DNA from: Lentzea waywayandensis
GTDB taxonomy: Bacteria; Actinomycetota; Actinomycetes; Mycobacteriales; Pseudonocardiaceae
Assembly (NCBI RefSeq): GCF_900115955.1
Contig: NZ_FOYL01000018.1
Coordinates: 62,001-126,000 of the forward strand
Direction of reading: 5' to 3'
DNA: 64,000 nucleotides
Below, piece by piece: positions 52,721 through 60,741 of the stretch. The notes beneath the pieces are model-generated. The model worked only from the letters and a program-made list of their open reading frames with translations, was not told the DNA's origin and did not search any database. How positions within the stretch are numbered: the stretch's first letter is position 1; each line of letters begins with the position of its first letter. Both the position numbers and the translations under genes were made by a program.

Positions 52721-53309
52721 CCATCTCCCGGACGAACCGAGCGTCGACCGGCTCGCCATGACCGGGCACGACGATCCGCGGGTCGAGTTCGAGCATCAGG
52801 TCCAGGACGTGGCGCCAGTTCGCCGGCGTCGCGTCCGGGCCGGCCTGAGCGGGAGCGCCCTGTTCCACCAGGTCGCCCGCGAACACGACACCGGCGTCCG
52901 GCACGTGCACGACCACGTCGTGCGAGGTGTGCGCGGGGCCGAAGTGGTGCAGGTCGACCCGGCGGCCACCGACGTCGAGCGTGACGGTGTCGCGGAACGT
53001 GTGCGTGGGCGCGACGAGCGAGCCCTCGAACGGTTCGTCGTAGTACTTGGCGCGGTCGTCGAGGAGGCTGTCGTCGACGACGCAGTCCTCGTGCGCCCAC
53101 ACCTCACACGGCAGGAACGCCTCGGTGGCCAGCACGTGGTCGAAGTGGTTGTGCGTCAACACGATCCGCGACGGCCGGACCTGACGCGCGAGTGCCGGGT
53201 CCATGCCGGAGTCCACGAGCAGCGCGTCACCTGATCCGACGACGAGACCGAGCGTCAGGTCCAGCTCGGTGTGCCGGCGGACGAAGATCCCGTCCGCGAT
53301 CTCGATCAT
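52701..53309 (-). CDS. metallo-beta-lactamase fold hydrolase
   Basis: A 202-residue MBL-fold protein. The metal-binding THNHFDH, then HTSHD, GDLVEQG and PGHGEP motifs are complete. The ATG overlaps the upstream comB-like gene's stop (ATGA). It is short and lacks a signal peptide, so probably a cytoplasmic thioesterase or glyoxalase II-type enzyme. Substrate unknown. Confidence 0.85.
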   Translation of the reverse strand: MIEIADGIFVRRHTELDLTLGLVVGSGDALLVDSGMDPALARQVRPSRIVLTHNHFDHVLATEAFLPCEVWAHEDCVVDDSLLDDRAKYYDEPFEGSLVAPTHTFRDTVTLDVGGRRVDLHHFGPAHTSHDVVVHVPDAGVVFAGDLVEQGAPAQAGPDATPANWRHVLDLMLELDPRIVVPGHGEPVDARFVREMAIPAAT

Positions 53310-53977
53310 CGCAGCACCCCGTCGACCAGCATCGGAGCGGCGTCGCTCACCCCGATCTCGACCGCCAGCCCCACGTCCGCGGCGTGACCGTTCTCGATCA
53401 GCTCGCGGCCGGACCCGCACTCCCGCACGGCGGTCTCGACGTCGGTGTTCCGGAACGCCGTGGCCGCGAGCTGAGCCTCGGGTGAGGCCTTGCCCACCAG
53501 CGCCGCGAGCACCGCGCCCGCGCCCAGGTAGTCCTCGACGCACGGCCGCAACGGTCCGAACTCGCGCGGACCCGCGTTGAGGATGTCGAGGCCCCACCGC
53601 TCGCCGCCGGGGATCACGCCGATGGTCTCCCCCAGCTCCTGAGCGCGCCTGGCCACCGCCGAGGCGTTGCGCAGGCAGGCCGCGAGGACGTGGGCGCCGG
53701 TCTCGGCGGCGAGGAAGCAGAGGTTCGACCCGTTCGGCGACGGCAGCTCGACCAATCCCGTAGCGCTGACGAGTGATGCTGGTCGCAGCGTCTTGCCCGA
53801 CGCTGGCTTCCACCGGGACGGCCGCACCTGCCCGCCGTTGCCCACCACCAGGTCGACGGACGTCGTGAACGACAGCACGTCGACGACAATCAGCACGTCA
53901 CAGTCCCGCAGAGCGTTGACGCCCTCGGGCCCCCATTCCAGCTTCAGCTGGTACCCCTCCTGGCTGAACACACCCAC
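53306..53977 (-). CDS. ComB-like 2-phosphosulfolactate phosphatase family protein
   Basis: A 223-residue protein. CDVLIVVDVLSFTTSVDLV and ELPSPNGSNLCF match the ComB fold (2-phosphosulfolactate phosphatase), which takes part in coenzyme M synthesis in archaea. In actinobacteria the substrate is unclear. GTG 53977 gives the most plausible start, with GGAG 12 bases upstream; GTG 53971 is an alternative. It is divergent from rpiB (start 53999) by 21 bp. Confidence 0.72.
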   Translation of the reverse strand: MGVFSQEGYQLKLEWGPEGVNALRDCDVLIVVDVLSFTTSVDLVVGNGGQVRPSRWKPASGKTLRPASLVSATGLVELPSPNGSNLCFLAAETGAHVLAACLRNASAVARRAQELGETIGVIPGGERWGLDILNAGPREFGPLRPCVEDYLGAGAVLAALVGKASPEAQLAATAFRNTDVETAVRECGSGRELIENGHAADVGLAVEIGVSDAAPMLVDGVLR

Positions 53978-53998
53978 CAGCGTGTCAGACTCCGTGAC

Positions 53999-54451
53999 GT
54001 GCGCGTTTATCTGGCAGCAGACCACGCTGGCTTCGAACTGAAGTCCCACCTGTCCACGGCTCTCACCGAGCAGGGCTACGAGGTCGTCGACGTCGGCGCC
54101 CACGAGTACGACGCGTTGGACGACTACGTGTCGTTCTGCGTCGACGCCGCCGAGAAGGTCGTCGCGGACCCCGGCAGCCTCGGCGTCGTGATCGGCGGCT
54201 CCGGCAACGGCGAGCAGATCGCCGCGAACAAGGTGAAGGGCGCCCGCGCCGCGTTGGCGTGGAACGTCGACACCGCGCAGCTCGCCCGCCAGCACAACGA
54301 CGCTCTCCTGGTCGGCATCGGTGCTCGTCAGCACACGGCCGAGGAAGCGACTGAGATCGTGTCGGCGTTCCTCAAGACGCCGTTCTCGGGCGAGCCGCGG
54401 CACCAGCGCCGCATCGACCAGGTCAGCGCGTACGAAGACAAGCGTGCCTGA
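53999..54451 (+). CDS. rpiB: ribose-5-phosphate isomerase B
   Basis: A 150-residue isomerase interconverting ribose 5-phosphate and ribulose 5-phosphate. MRVYLAADHAGFELK is the family start; the phosphate-binding GGSGNGEQIAANKVKG loop and the following Ala-rich segment are typical. Overlaps the Fpg/Nei gene by 8 bp. In mycobacteria this gene also sits beside nei. Confidence 0.96.
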   Translation: MRVYLAADHAGFELKSHLSTALTEQGYEVVDVGAHEYDALDDYVSFCVDAAEKVVADPGSLGVVIGGSGNGEQIAANKVKGARAALAWNVDTAQLARQHNDALLVGIGARQHTAEEATEIVSAFLKTPFSGEPRHQRRIDQVSAYEDKRA

Positions 54452-55244
54452 GGGCCACACGCTGCACCGCCTCGCGCGGCTGCACCAGCGCCGGTACGCG
54501 GGCAGGCCCGTGACCGTCACCAGTCCACAGGGGCGCTTCGCGGCGTCCCTTGTGGACGGACGGAGGCTCGTCCGCGCCGAGGCGCACGGGAAGCACCTGT
54601 TCCACGTCTACGGCCCGGACGCGATCGTGCACGTCCACCTGGGCTTGTACGGAACGTTCACCGAGTCGCCGGTGCCGGTCCTGCTGCCCGTGGGCCAGGT
54701 CCGGATGCGGATGGCCGGCGAGACGCACTGGACGGACCTGCGCGGCCCGACGGCGTGCGAAGTGCTGAACAAAGACGAGGTCAAGCTCATCCGCGAGCGC
54801 CTCGGGCCTGACCCGTTGCGCCGCGACGCCGACCCCGACCGCGCCTACGAGCGGATCATCCGGTCGAAGCAGTCGCTGGCCGTGCTGCTGATGGACCAGA
54901 AGATCCTCGCGGGCGTCGGCAACGTCTACCGCGCCGAGGTGCTGTTCCGGCACAACGTGAACCCGTTGCTGGTCGGCAACAAGGTGAGCCGCGAGCTGTG
55001 GGACGCGATCTGGGCCGACCTGGTCGTGCTGATGAAGGACGGCGTGAAGGTCGGCCAGATCAACACCGTCCGGGCCGAGCACATGCCCCGTGCCATGGGC
55101 CGCGCGCCACGCGTGGATCGGCACGGCGGTGAGGTGTACGTCTACCGCCGTGCCGGGGAGCCGTGCCTGGTCTGCGGCACCGAGGTCCTGACCACGGAAC
55201 TGGCTGCGCGCAACCTCTTCTGGTGCCCCGCCTGCCAGCCTTAG
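54444..55244 (+). CDS. nei: Fpg/Nei-family DNA glycosylase (endonuclease VIII-like)
   Basis: A 266-residue DNA repair enzyme that removes oxidised bases and cleaves the AP site. The chain starts VPEGHTLHRLARLH: after removal of the first residue P2 and E3 form the catalytic pair. The C-terminal zinc finger is CLVCGTEV...CPAC. GTG 54444 overlaps the rpiB end. The Nei rather than Fpg assignment rests on PEGHT and the syntenic mycobacterial gene. Confidence 0.93.
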   Translation: MPEGHTLHRLARLHQRRYAGRPVTVTSPQGRFAASLVDGRRLVRAEAHGKHLFHVYGPDAIVHVHLGLYGTFTESPVPVLLPVGQVRMRMAGETHWTDLRGPTACEVLNKDEVKLIRERLGPDPLRRDADPDRAYERIIRSKQSLAVLLMDQKILAGVGNVYRAEVLFRHNVNPLLVGNKVSRELWDAIWADLVVLMKDGVKVGQINTVRAEHMPRAMGRAPRVDRHGGEVYVYRRAGEPCLVCGTEVLTTELAARNLFWCPACQP

Positions 55245-55251
55245 TGGGTTG

Positions 55252-55983
55252 CTAGAAGTCGAAGCCGCCGCCCATGTCGCCGAAGTCGAAGCCACCGGTG
55301 TCGCCCGCGTCGGCGACACCGCCCATGTCTCCCATGCCGGCGTCGCCCATGCCCATGTCGCCCATGCCGTAGTCGCCGACTCCGTGCATGCCGGAGAACA
55401 TGGCGTCCATCAGCAGGAACGTGCCCACGCCCCATGCGCCGGCCACGAGCGCGGGCTTCCACCACGGCTCGGAGTACCAGCCACGCGGCACCGGACGTCC
55501 GGCGACCATGCCGCCGGGGTAGTAGTAGGGCGTGCCCGAACCGGAGTGCGGCGACGCGGCGTACTGGTGCCCCTCGACAGCGACTTGGCGGTCCTCGCTG
55601 ACGGCACCCGCCTGCTTCTGACCCGCGCTCTCGGGCAGCGCGGGGCCGGGGTCCATGCCCATGGCCTCCCGCGCGGCGCGCACGTAGTGCAGGCCTTCCA
55701 TCGCGGTCTCGGTGACCAGCCGTGCCTGCGGGATCGTGCGGGCCTGCTCCATCTGCGAGCCGGCGGCGGTGAAGCGCTCGGACGCGTCCGCCATCGCCTG
55801 CGTCGACGCGGCGTTGCTGCCGGTGAGGCTCATCACCTGCCCGCCCAGCCGCTCGACCCAGCGGCGTGCTTCCGCCTTGGCGTCGTCGAGCTCTCGCGCT
55901 TTGCGCGCGTTGCTCTGGCTGACCAGGTAGAACACCCCTGCGACCAGCAGTACCAGCACAACAACCCACACGATGGTGCCCAC
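55252..55983 (-). CDS. membrane protein with Met/Gly/Asp-rich C-terminus
   Basis: A 243-residue protein. GTG 55983 is chosen for the GGAGG seven bases upstream. A single membrane segment follows the start (VGTIVWVVVLVLLVAGVFYL), then a charged helical region (about 25-110), and the last 60 residues repeat MGD, GMGD and GDMGG units and end in FDF. The tail resembles low-complexity domains of unknown function. It ends seven bases from the nei stop. Not recognised. Confidence 0.7.
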   Translation of the reverse strand: MGTIVWVVVLVLLVAGVFYLVSQSNARKARELDDAKAEARRWVERLGGQVMSLTGSNAASTQAMADASERFTAAGSQMEQARTIPQARLVTETAMEGLHYVRAAREAMGMDPGPALPESAGQKQAGAVSEDRQVAVEGHQYAASPHSGSGTPYYYPGGMVAGRPVPRGWYSEPWWKPALVAGAWGVGTFLLMDAMFSGMHGVGDYGMGDMGMGDAGMGDMGGVADAGDTGGFDFGDMGGGFDF

Positions 55984-56040
55984 GGCTTTACCTCCCACAC
56001 CAGGTGAACCGTCAACGAGCAACCACCGCCGTGAGTTCCG

Positions 56041-57243
56041 TCAGAACACCTCGGGGCAGTGCGGCTCACGCGTGCCGAGGAACGCGATCGACAGCGCGTC
56101 CACGTGACCGGGCGTGTGCTCGACCACGCGGTGTGCGCGCCTGAGCACAGAAAGCCGTACCCCACCGAGGAAAGCACTGCCGAGCGCGGCGATGTCCAGC
56201 GAGACGTCCGCCGGGTCCTCGGTGCGCGTGACCGTGGCCTCGCCGCCCTTGACGGTCAGGCGCCAACGGCCGGAGTTCCACGGGCAGAACGAGTCCTCGA
56301 CCTCCAGCACGCTGTCCACATCGGACGAATAGCTGCGCAGCGGCAGAGCCCGGTCGATGTCGACGATCCGCAGCCACAGCGCGTCGCCGGCCTCGCGAAC
56401 GACCTTCCGAGGGTTGTCGACCATGTGCAGGATCGGGTCGTCCCAGGCGGTGTAGAAGGAGATCTCCCCCGCGAGGTCCATGTCCAGCAGGAACCGGTAG
56501 AGGTCGGCGTAGGCCTGATCGGTCTCGCAGACCAGCTCGCGCACGTGCAGCTCGCTCGAACCACTGTCCGCCTTGACCCGGAACACCACATAGCCCTCGG
56601 GATGCAGGCAGTAGCGGTACGAGGAGAGTCCGCCGCGATCGATCTCGCGGTCGGCCAGTTGCACGTTCCAGGTGTGCTCGACCCGGCTCAGCCAGCCGAC
56701 CCTCGTGCAGCGCACCCGTTCGTGGATCTCGCGCATGACCGGCAGCGCTTCTTCTCGTGACACCTGACGGATCCGTGCGTCGCTGACGTGCACACCAGGG
56801 TGGAACGCCATACGTGTCGGCATCTTCAGCATGGCGATGCTGGTCGCGTATTCGCCGTAGCCGTACCGGCGGTAGATGCCGCCCTCCGACGCCCACAGCA
56901 TCGCGATCGGCTCACCGGTCTCGTGCATGCCGTGCAGCTGCGTCTTCATCATCAACGACGCCACGCCGCGACGCCGGTGGCCGGGCTTCACCGACACCAC
57001 GGTCACCGCGCCGGCCGGTGCCTGTCGGCCACCCGGAACGGTGATCTCGCGAGTGAGCACCGCAGCGGTGCCGATCAGCTCGTCACCGTCGAGGACAGCG
57101 TGCGCCCGGTCCTTCTCCAGGACCTTGAGCCACTTGCTGTCCTCCCCCATCGTGTCGCTCAGAAACGCCCACGCCATCACCCGCTGGAATTCGGGAACGT
57201 CGGAGTCGGTGATCGTCCTGATGCTCAGCGCCGAGTCAGCCAT
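56041..57243 (-). CDS. Eis-like GNAT N-acetyltransferase
   Basis: A 400-residue protein with an N-terminal acetyl-CoA-binding GNAT domain (VVSVKPGHRRRGVASLMM is the pyrophosphate-binding loop), a second GNAT-like domain and a sterol-carrier-like C-terminal domain, the three-part layout of Eis. The mycobacterial homologue acetylates aminoglycosides and host proteins; the substrate here is unknown. ATG 57243 starts MADSALSIRTITDSDVPEF. Typical length. Confidence 0.9.
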   Translation of the reverse strand: MADSALSIRTITDSDVPEFQRVMAWAFLSDTMGEDSKWLKVLEKDRAHAVLDGDELIGTAAVLTREITVPGGRQAPAGAVTVVSVKPGHRRRGVASLMMKTQLHGMHETGEPIAMLWASEGGIYRRYGYGEYATSIAMLKMPTRMAFHPGVHVSDARIRQVSREEALPVMREIHERVRCTRVGWLSRVEHTWNVQLADREIDRGGLSSYRYCLHPEGYVVFRVKADSGSSELHVRELVCETDQAYADLYRFLLDMDLAGEISFYTAWDDPILHMVDNPRKVVREAGDALWLRIVDIDRALPLRSYSSDVDSVLEVEDSFCPWNSGRWRLTVKGGEATVTRTEDPADVSLDIAALGSAFLGGVRLSVLRRAHRVVEHTPGHVDALSIAFLGTREPHCPEVF

Positions 57244-57284
57244 GGCAGCAGTGATACGCCGCCATGGCGTCATCCGCAGCCCAA

Positions 57285-58637
57285 TTACCGCTGGACCGAC
57301 TTGACCTCGCAGAACTCGTCCAGCCCGAACCGGCCGAACTCACGCCCGTTGCCCGACTGGCGGTACCCGCCGAACGGCGCGCTCGTGTTGAACGCGGCGG
57401 CGTTGATGTCGACCTGCCCGGTCCGCAACCGCCGCGCGATCCGCAGTGCCCGGTCGGTGTCCGCGGAGAACACACCGCCCGCCAGCCCGTAGATGGTGGA
57501 GTTCGCGATCCGCACCGCGTCGTCCTCGTCGGCGTACGGCATGACCGACAGCACCGGCCCGAAGATCTCCTCCTGCGCGATCGTCATCTCCGGCGTCACC
57601 CCGCCGAACACCGTCGGCGCGACGTAGAAACCCTGCGGCAGCGGGGCTTCCGGCCCACCGGCGGCAAGCGTCGCGCCTTCCTCGACACCCTTGCGGATGT
57701 ACCCGACGACACGGTCGCGTTGCGCCTTCGACACCGCCGGCCCGATCCGCGTGGACGGCTCGCTCGGATCCGCAGACGTGTACTTCCTCGCGGCTTGAGC
57801 GGCCAGCTCGACGGCCTCGTCGTGACGGTCGGCGGGCACCAGCAACCGAGTCCACGCGCTGCACGCCTGGCCGTTGTTCATGAACGAGTTCGCGACCGCG
57901 ATCTTCACCGCACGCCCGAGATCGGCGTCGTCGAGCACGATGCACGCCGACTTGCCGCCCAGCTCGAGCGCCACCCGCTTGACCGTCTCGGCGGCGACGG
58001 CGGACACCCGGCGCCCGGCCTTCGTGGACCCGGTGAACGACACCATGTCCACGTCCGGATGCGCGGCCAGCGCCTCACCCACAACGGGCCCGGTGCCGTG
58101 CACCAGTGAAAAGACGTTGTCGGGAACAGCGGCCGTGATGATCTCGGCGAGCAGGTCGGCGGTCCCCGGCGCGAGCTCACTCGGCTTGAGCACCACGGTG
58201 TTGCCCGCGGCCAGCGCCGGAACGACCTTCGCGACCATCTGCTGCAACGGGAAGTTCCACGGCGTGATGGCGGCGACGACCCCGATCGGCTCGCGGAAGA
58301 CCAGCGAGTTGCCGATCTCCTCGGGCTCGAAGTAGCCGCGCTCCAGCACGTCCGCGACCCCCTCCGCGATAGCAACAGGGTTCGCGACCTGCACCTTCTG
58401 ACTGAAGGTGAGGGGCGTGCCCATCTCCCGGGTCATGGTCGCCGCGAGCTCGCCGCCCCGCTCACGCAGGCCGTCGATGATCGTCCGGACGACCTTCGCC
58501 CGCTCGTCCACCGAGGTCTCCGACCACGCGGGGAAGGCAGCCACCGCGGCGGCCACGGCCACGTCGACGTCGGCCGGTGTGCCCTCGGCGACCGTGCCGA
58601 TGACTTCCTCGGTGGCGGGGTTGACGACCTCGATCAC
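57285..58637 (-). CDS. NAD(P)-dependent aldehyde dehydrogenase
   Basis: A 450-residue aldehyde dehydrogenase. Catalytic E225 (LELGGKS) and C259 (NGQACSAW) are present, with the WNFPLQQ and FTGSTKAGR dinucleotide-binding motifs. GTG 58637 follows GGAGGG. It is 41 bp upstream of the Eis-like gene (start 57243) in the same direction. The inverted repeat at 58650-58694 may control it. Substrate aldehyde unknown. Confidence 0.93.
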   Translation of the reverse strand: MIEVVNPATEEVIGTVAEGTPADVDVAVAAAVAAFPAWSETSVDERAKVVRTIIDGLRERGGELAATMTREMGTPLTFSQKVQVANPVAIAEGVADVLERGYFEPEEIGNSLVFREPIGVVAAITPWNFPLQQMVAKVVPALAAGNTVVLKPSELAPGTADLLAEIITAAVPDNVFSLVHGTGPVVGEALAAHPDVDMVSFTGSTKAGRRVSAVAAETVKRVALELGGKSACIVLDDADLGRAVKIAVANSFMNNGQACSAWTRLLVPADRHDEAVELAAQAARKYTSADPSEPSTRIGPAVSKAQRDRVVGYIRKGVEEGATLAAGGPEAPLPQGFYVAPTVFGGVTPEMTIAQEEIFGPVLSVMPYADEDDAVRIANSTIYGLAGGVFSADTDRALRIARRLRTGQVDINAAAFNTSAPFGGYRQSGNGREFGRFGLDEFCEVKSVQR

Positions 58638-58649
58638 GAGAGCCCTCCA

Positions 58650-58694
58650 GGATGTGACACTCACAGCGCTGACAGCGGCCAGCCTGTCACATCC
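58650..58694. promoter_or_regulatory. perfect inverted repeat upstream of the aldehyde dehydrogenase
   Basis: GGATGTGACA (58650-58659) and TGTCACATCC (58685-58694) are perfect 10-bp arms with a 25-base spacer, starting 13 bp upstream of the dehydrogenase start. An inner TGTGA-CAC-TCACA palindrome (58653-58665) overlaps the left arm. It looks like a double operator. Confidence 0.6.
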
Positions 58695-58720
58695 GTCGGC
58701 GACGGTCACGTTGACCGGAG

Positions 58721-58840
58721 GGTGGCGTGGGTGGGCAGGGCTCGCCGGCGCGTGGGCAGGTGGGCGGCGCGTGGGCGGCGGGTGAGCCTGCCGGGGGCAG
58801 GTGGGCAGGTAGGCCAGCGGGTGCCGGGTCGCGGCTGGCG
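58721..58840. repeat. G-rich low-complexity tract
   Basis: A run of GTGGGCAGG/GTGGGCGG-type units with many GGG tracts on the + strand (58721-58810), then shorter G clusters to 58840. It could form G-quadruplexes. It is part of a 434-bp non-coding gap (58638-59071) between the dehydrogenase start and the AlkA-like gene, in which I see no gene. Confidence 0.5.
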
Positions 58841-59071
58841 GATACCGGGTGAGCCGGAGAGTGGCGGGCAACCCGGAGGTTGGCCTGGCGAACAAGAACG
58901 AGAACCGCAGATGCCGTGCCCAGCAACCCGCGCCGGAGACCCAGGCCTGGTGAGCGAGGGCAGCCGTAGTCAGCCCGTAGTCAGCACTGTGGCCAACGAC
59001 CAGCGTCGACGACCGATGTCTCGCTGACAAAGGCAGGCAACCCCGCGCGAGCCCAGGCATCGCCAGCAGAG

Positions 59072-59911
59072 TCAGGCAGGCGCCATCGCGCCTCCCAGCC
59101 GCCGCTCACGCAGCACGCGCAGGTGCACAGCGGCCCAGGTCCGGTACGGCCGCCAAGCCTCGGACACCTCGGCCAACGGCCGGCCGTACCGCTGCGCGAC
59201 CTCGTCGGTGAGCCGGGATTCGTTGTGCGGCACGGCATCCGGAGCGTTCGCACCGCGCAGCACGACCAGCTCGGCCGCGAACGGACCCAGCCCCTTGACC
59301 TGCCGCACCGCCAGCACGGCGGCCGCGGGCTTGAGAGAACGCAACGTCACCGCGTCCAGCAGCCCGTCCAGCGCGGCCTCGGCGACTGCCCGCAGGTACT
59401 CGGGTTTGCGGCCGGGCAGGTCGAGGTCCAGCGCCAGCAACTCCGCCGGAGCCGGGAACACGCCTTCCCGCAGCAGCGAAGCCTTCAACACCGCAGCCTG
59501 TGACATGCGGATCCGCTGCGACAGCACCGACCACGCCGCCGCCTCGTACGGCGAGTAGAAGCCGCACAGCCGTAAGCCGGGCAACAAAGCCTGTGCCGAG
59601 GCGATCACCGGATCGCGCTGACCGACGTCCGGCCACGCCCGCCCGTCGACGTCCAGCGACAGGAAGCGGCACACCTGCGCCGCCGCCAGGTCGAGGTCGC
59701 CCTCGCCGGACAGGTCCAGAACGGCAGTGGCGCCGCGCTGGGTCACGGAGACCGAGGCGCGGCGCCACTCACCTTCGACGAGGAACGTCGCCCGCAGCGC
59801 CTCTCCCGGACGCGCGGGCAACGCGGCCGGAGTGAAGCCCTCCCAGAACTCCCTGGACGTCGCCAACGACCAGGGGCCCTGAACTGCGACTTCGACGCTG
59901 TGGTGTGCCAT
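59072..59911 (-). CDS. AlkA-like HhH-GPD DNA glycosylase with altered catalytic position
   Basis: A 279-residue protein of the AlkA fold. Residues about 204-220 form the helix-hairpin-helix [16 protein letters not shown]. The N-terminal beta domain and the C-terminal end are as in 3-methyladenine glycosylases. The usual catalytic Asp (E. coli AlkA DD motif) is aligned with H229-N230-E231 ([10 protein letters not shown]), so the Asp appears replaced. The enzyme may be inactive, use E231, or act on another base lesion. The start ATG at 59911 precedes the DsbA-like gene's neighbourhood. Confidence 0.85.
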   Translation of the reverse strand: MAHHSVEVAVQGPWSLATSREFWEGFTPAALPARPGEALRATFLVEGEWRRASVSVTQRGATAVLDLSGEGDLDLAAAQVCRFLSLDVDGRAWPDVGQRDPVIASAQALLPGLRLCGFYSPYEAAAWSVLSQRIRMSQAAVLKASLLREGVFPAPAELLALDLDLPGRKPEYLRAVAEAALDGLLDAVTLRSLKPAAAVLAVRQVKGLGPFAAELVVLRGANAPDAVPHNESRLTDEVAQRYGRPLAEVSEAWRPYRTWAAVHLRVLRERRLGGAMAPA

Positions 59912-59969
59912 GTCGGGGACGTTAGCGAGGACCCCTGACAGAAAATTCAGGCGAGGAGCTCAGCCGGAC

Positions 59970-60578
59970 TCAGCTGAAGTCCAGTTCACCCGTACGGGTC
60001 CGCTTGAGCTCGAAGAAGTACGGGAAGCCGGCGAGCATCTTGGCACCGTCGAAGATCGTGCCCGCCTCGTCGCCGCGCGGGATCTTCGTCAGGACCGGGC
60101 CGAAGAACGCGACGCCGTCGATGTGGATGGTCGGCGTGCCGACGTCCATGCCCACCGGGTCCATGCCGCGGTGGTGCGAAGCCCGCAGGGCCTCGTCGTA
60201 CTCGGTCGAGGAGGCGGCCTCGGCGAGCTCGGCCGGCAGGTCGGCGTCGGCGAGAGCCAGCTTGATGATCTCGTCGAAGTCCTGGTTGCCCTCGTTGTGG
60301 ATGCGCGTGCCCATCGCGGCGTACAGCTTCGGCAGCACCTCGTTGCCGAACTTCTGCTCCGCGGCGATGGCCACGCGAACCGGACCCCAGCCCTTGGTCA
60401 TGAGCTCCTGGTACTGCTCGGGCAGGTCGCGGCCCTCGTTCAGCACGGCGAGGCTCATCACGTGGAAGCTCAGGTCGATGTCGCGGACCTTCTCCACCTC
60501 GAGGATCCATCGCGAGGAGATCCAGGCGAACGGGCAAAGAGGGTCGAAGTAGAAGTCGACCTTCGCCTTGTCGGTCAT
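59970..60578 (-). CDS. DsbA-fold thiol protein of the Rv2466c type
   Basis: A 202-residue protein with a thioredoxin-like fold. The motif [13 protein letters not shown] gives a single active Cys (C15, CPFA), so the second resolving Cys of a CxxC is absent. M. tuberculosis Rv2466c, a mycothiol-dependent reductase, is recalled to be a relative with CPWC. Length matches. It is divergent from pepN, as in mycobacteria. Its role is probably a mycothiol-dependent reductase or nitroreductase-like factor. Confidence 0.85.
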   Translation of the reverse strand: MTDKAKVDFYFDPLCPFAWISSRWILEVEKVRDIDLSFHVMSLAVLNEGRDLPEQYQELMTKGWGPVRVAIAAEQKFGNEVLPKLYAAMGTRIHNEGNQDFDEIIKLALADADLPAELAEAASSTEYDEALRASHHRGMDPVGMDVGTPTIHIDGVAFFGPVLTKIPRGDEAGTIFDGAKMLAGFPYFFELKRTRTGELDFS

Positions 60579-60741
60579 GCGTGCCCCTTTAGTGACGGTC
60601 GGTGGCGTTATCGCCCCATCAGCCCAACCAGATCACCCTGTCATCTCTTCCCGTACGCCGGTTCCGTGATTGGATGCGGGAGTCATAACCATTCCCGACG
60701 ACGTCAGCGCGTAACCACACGCGCGGCAGACGAGGTGACCA

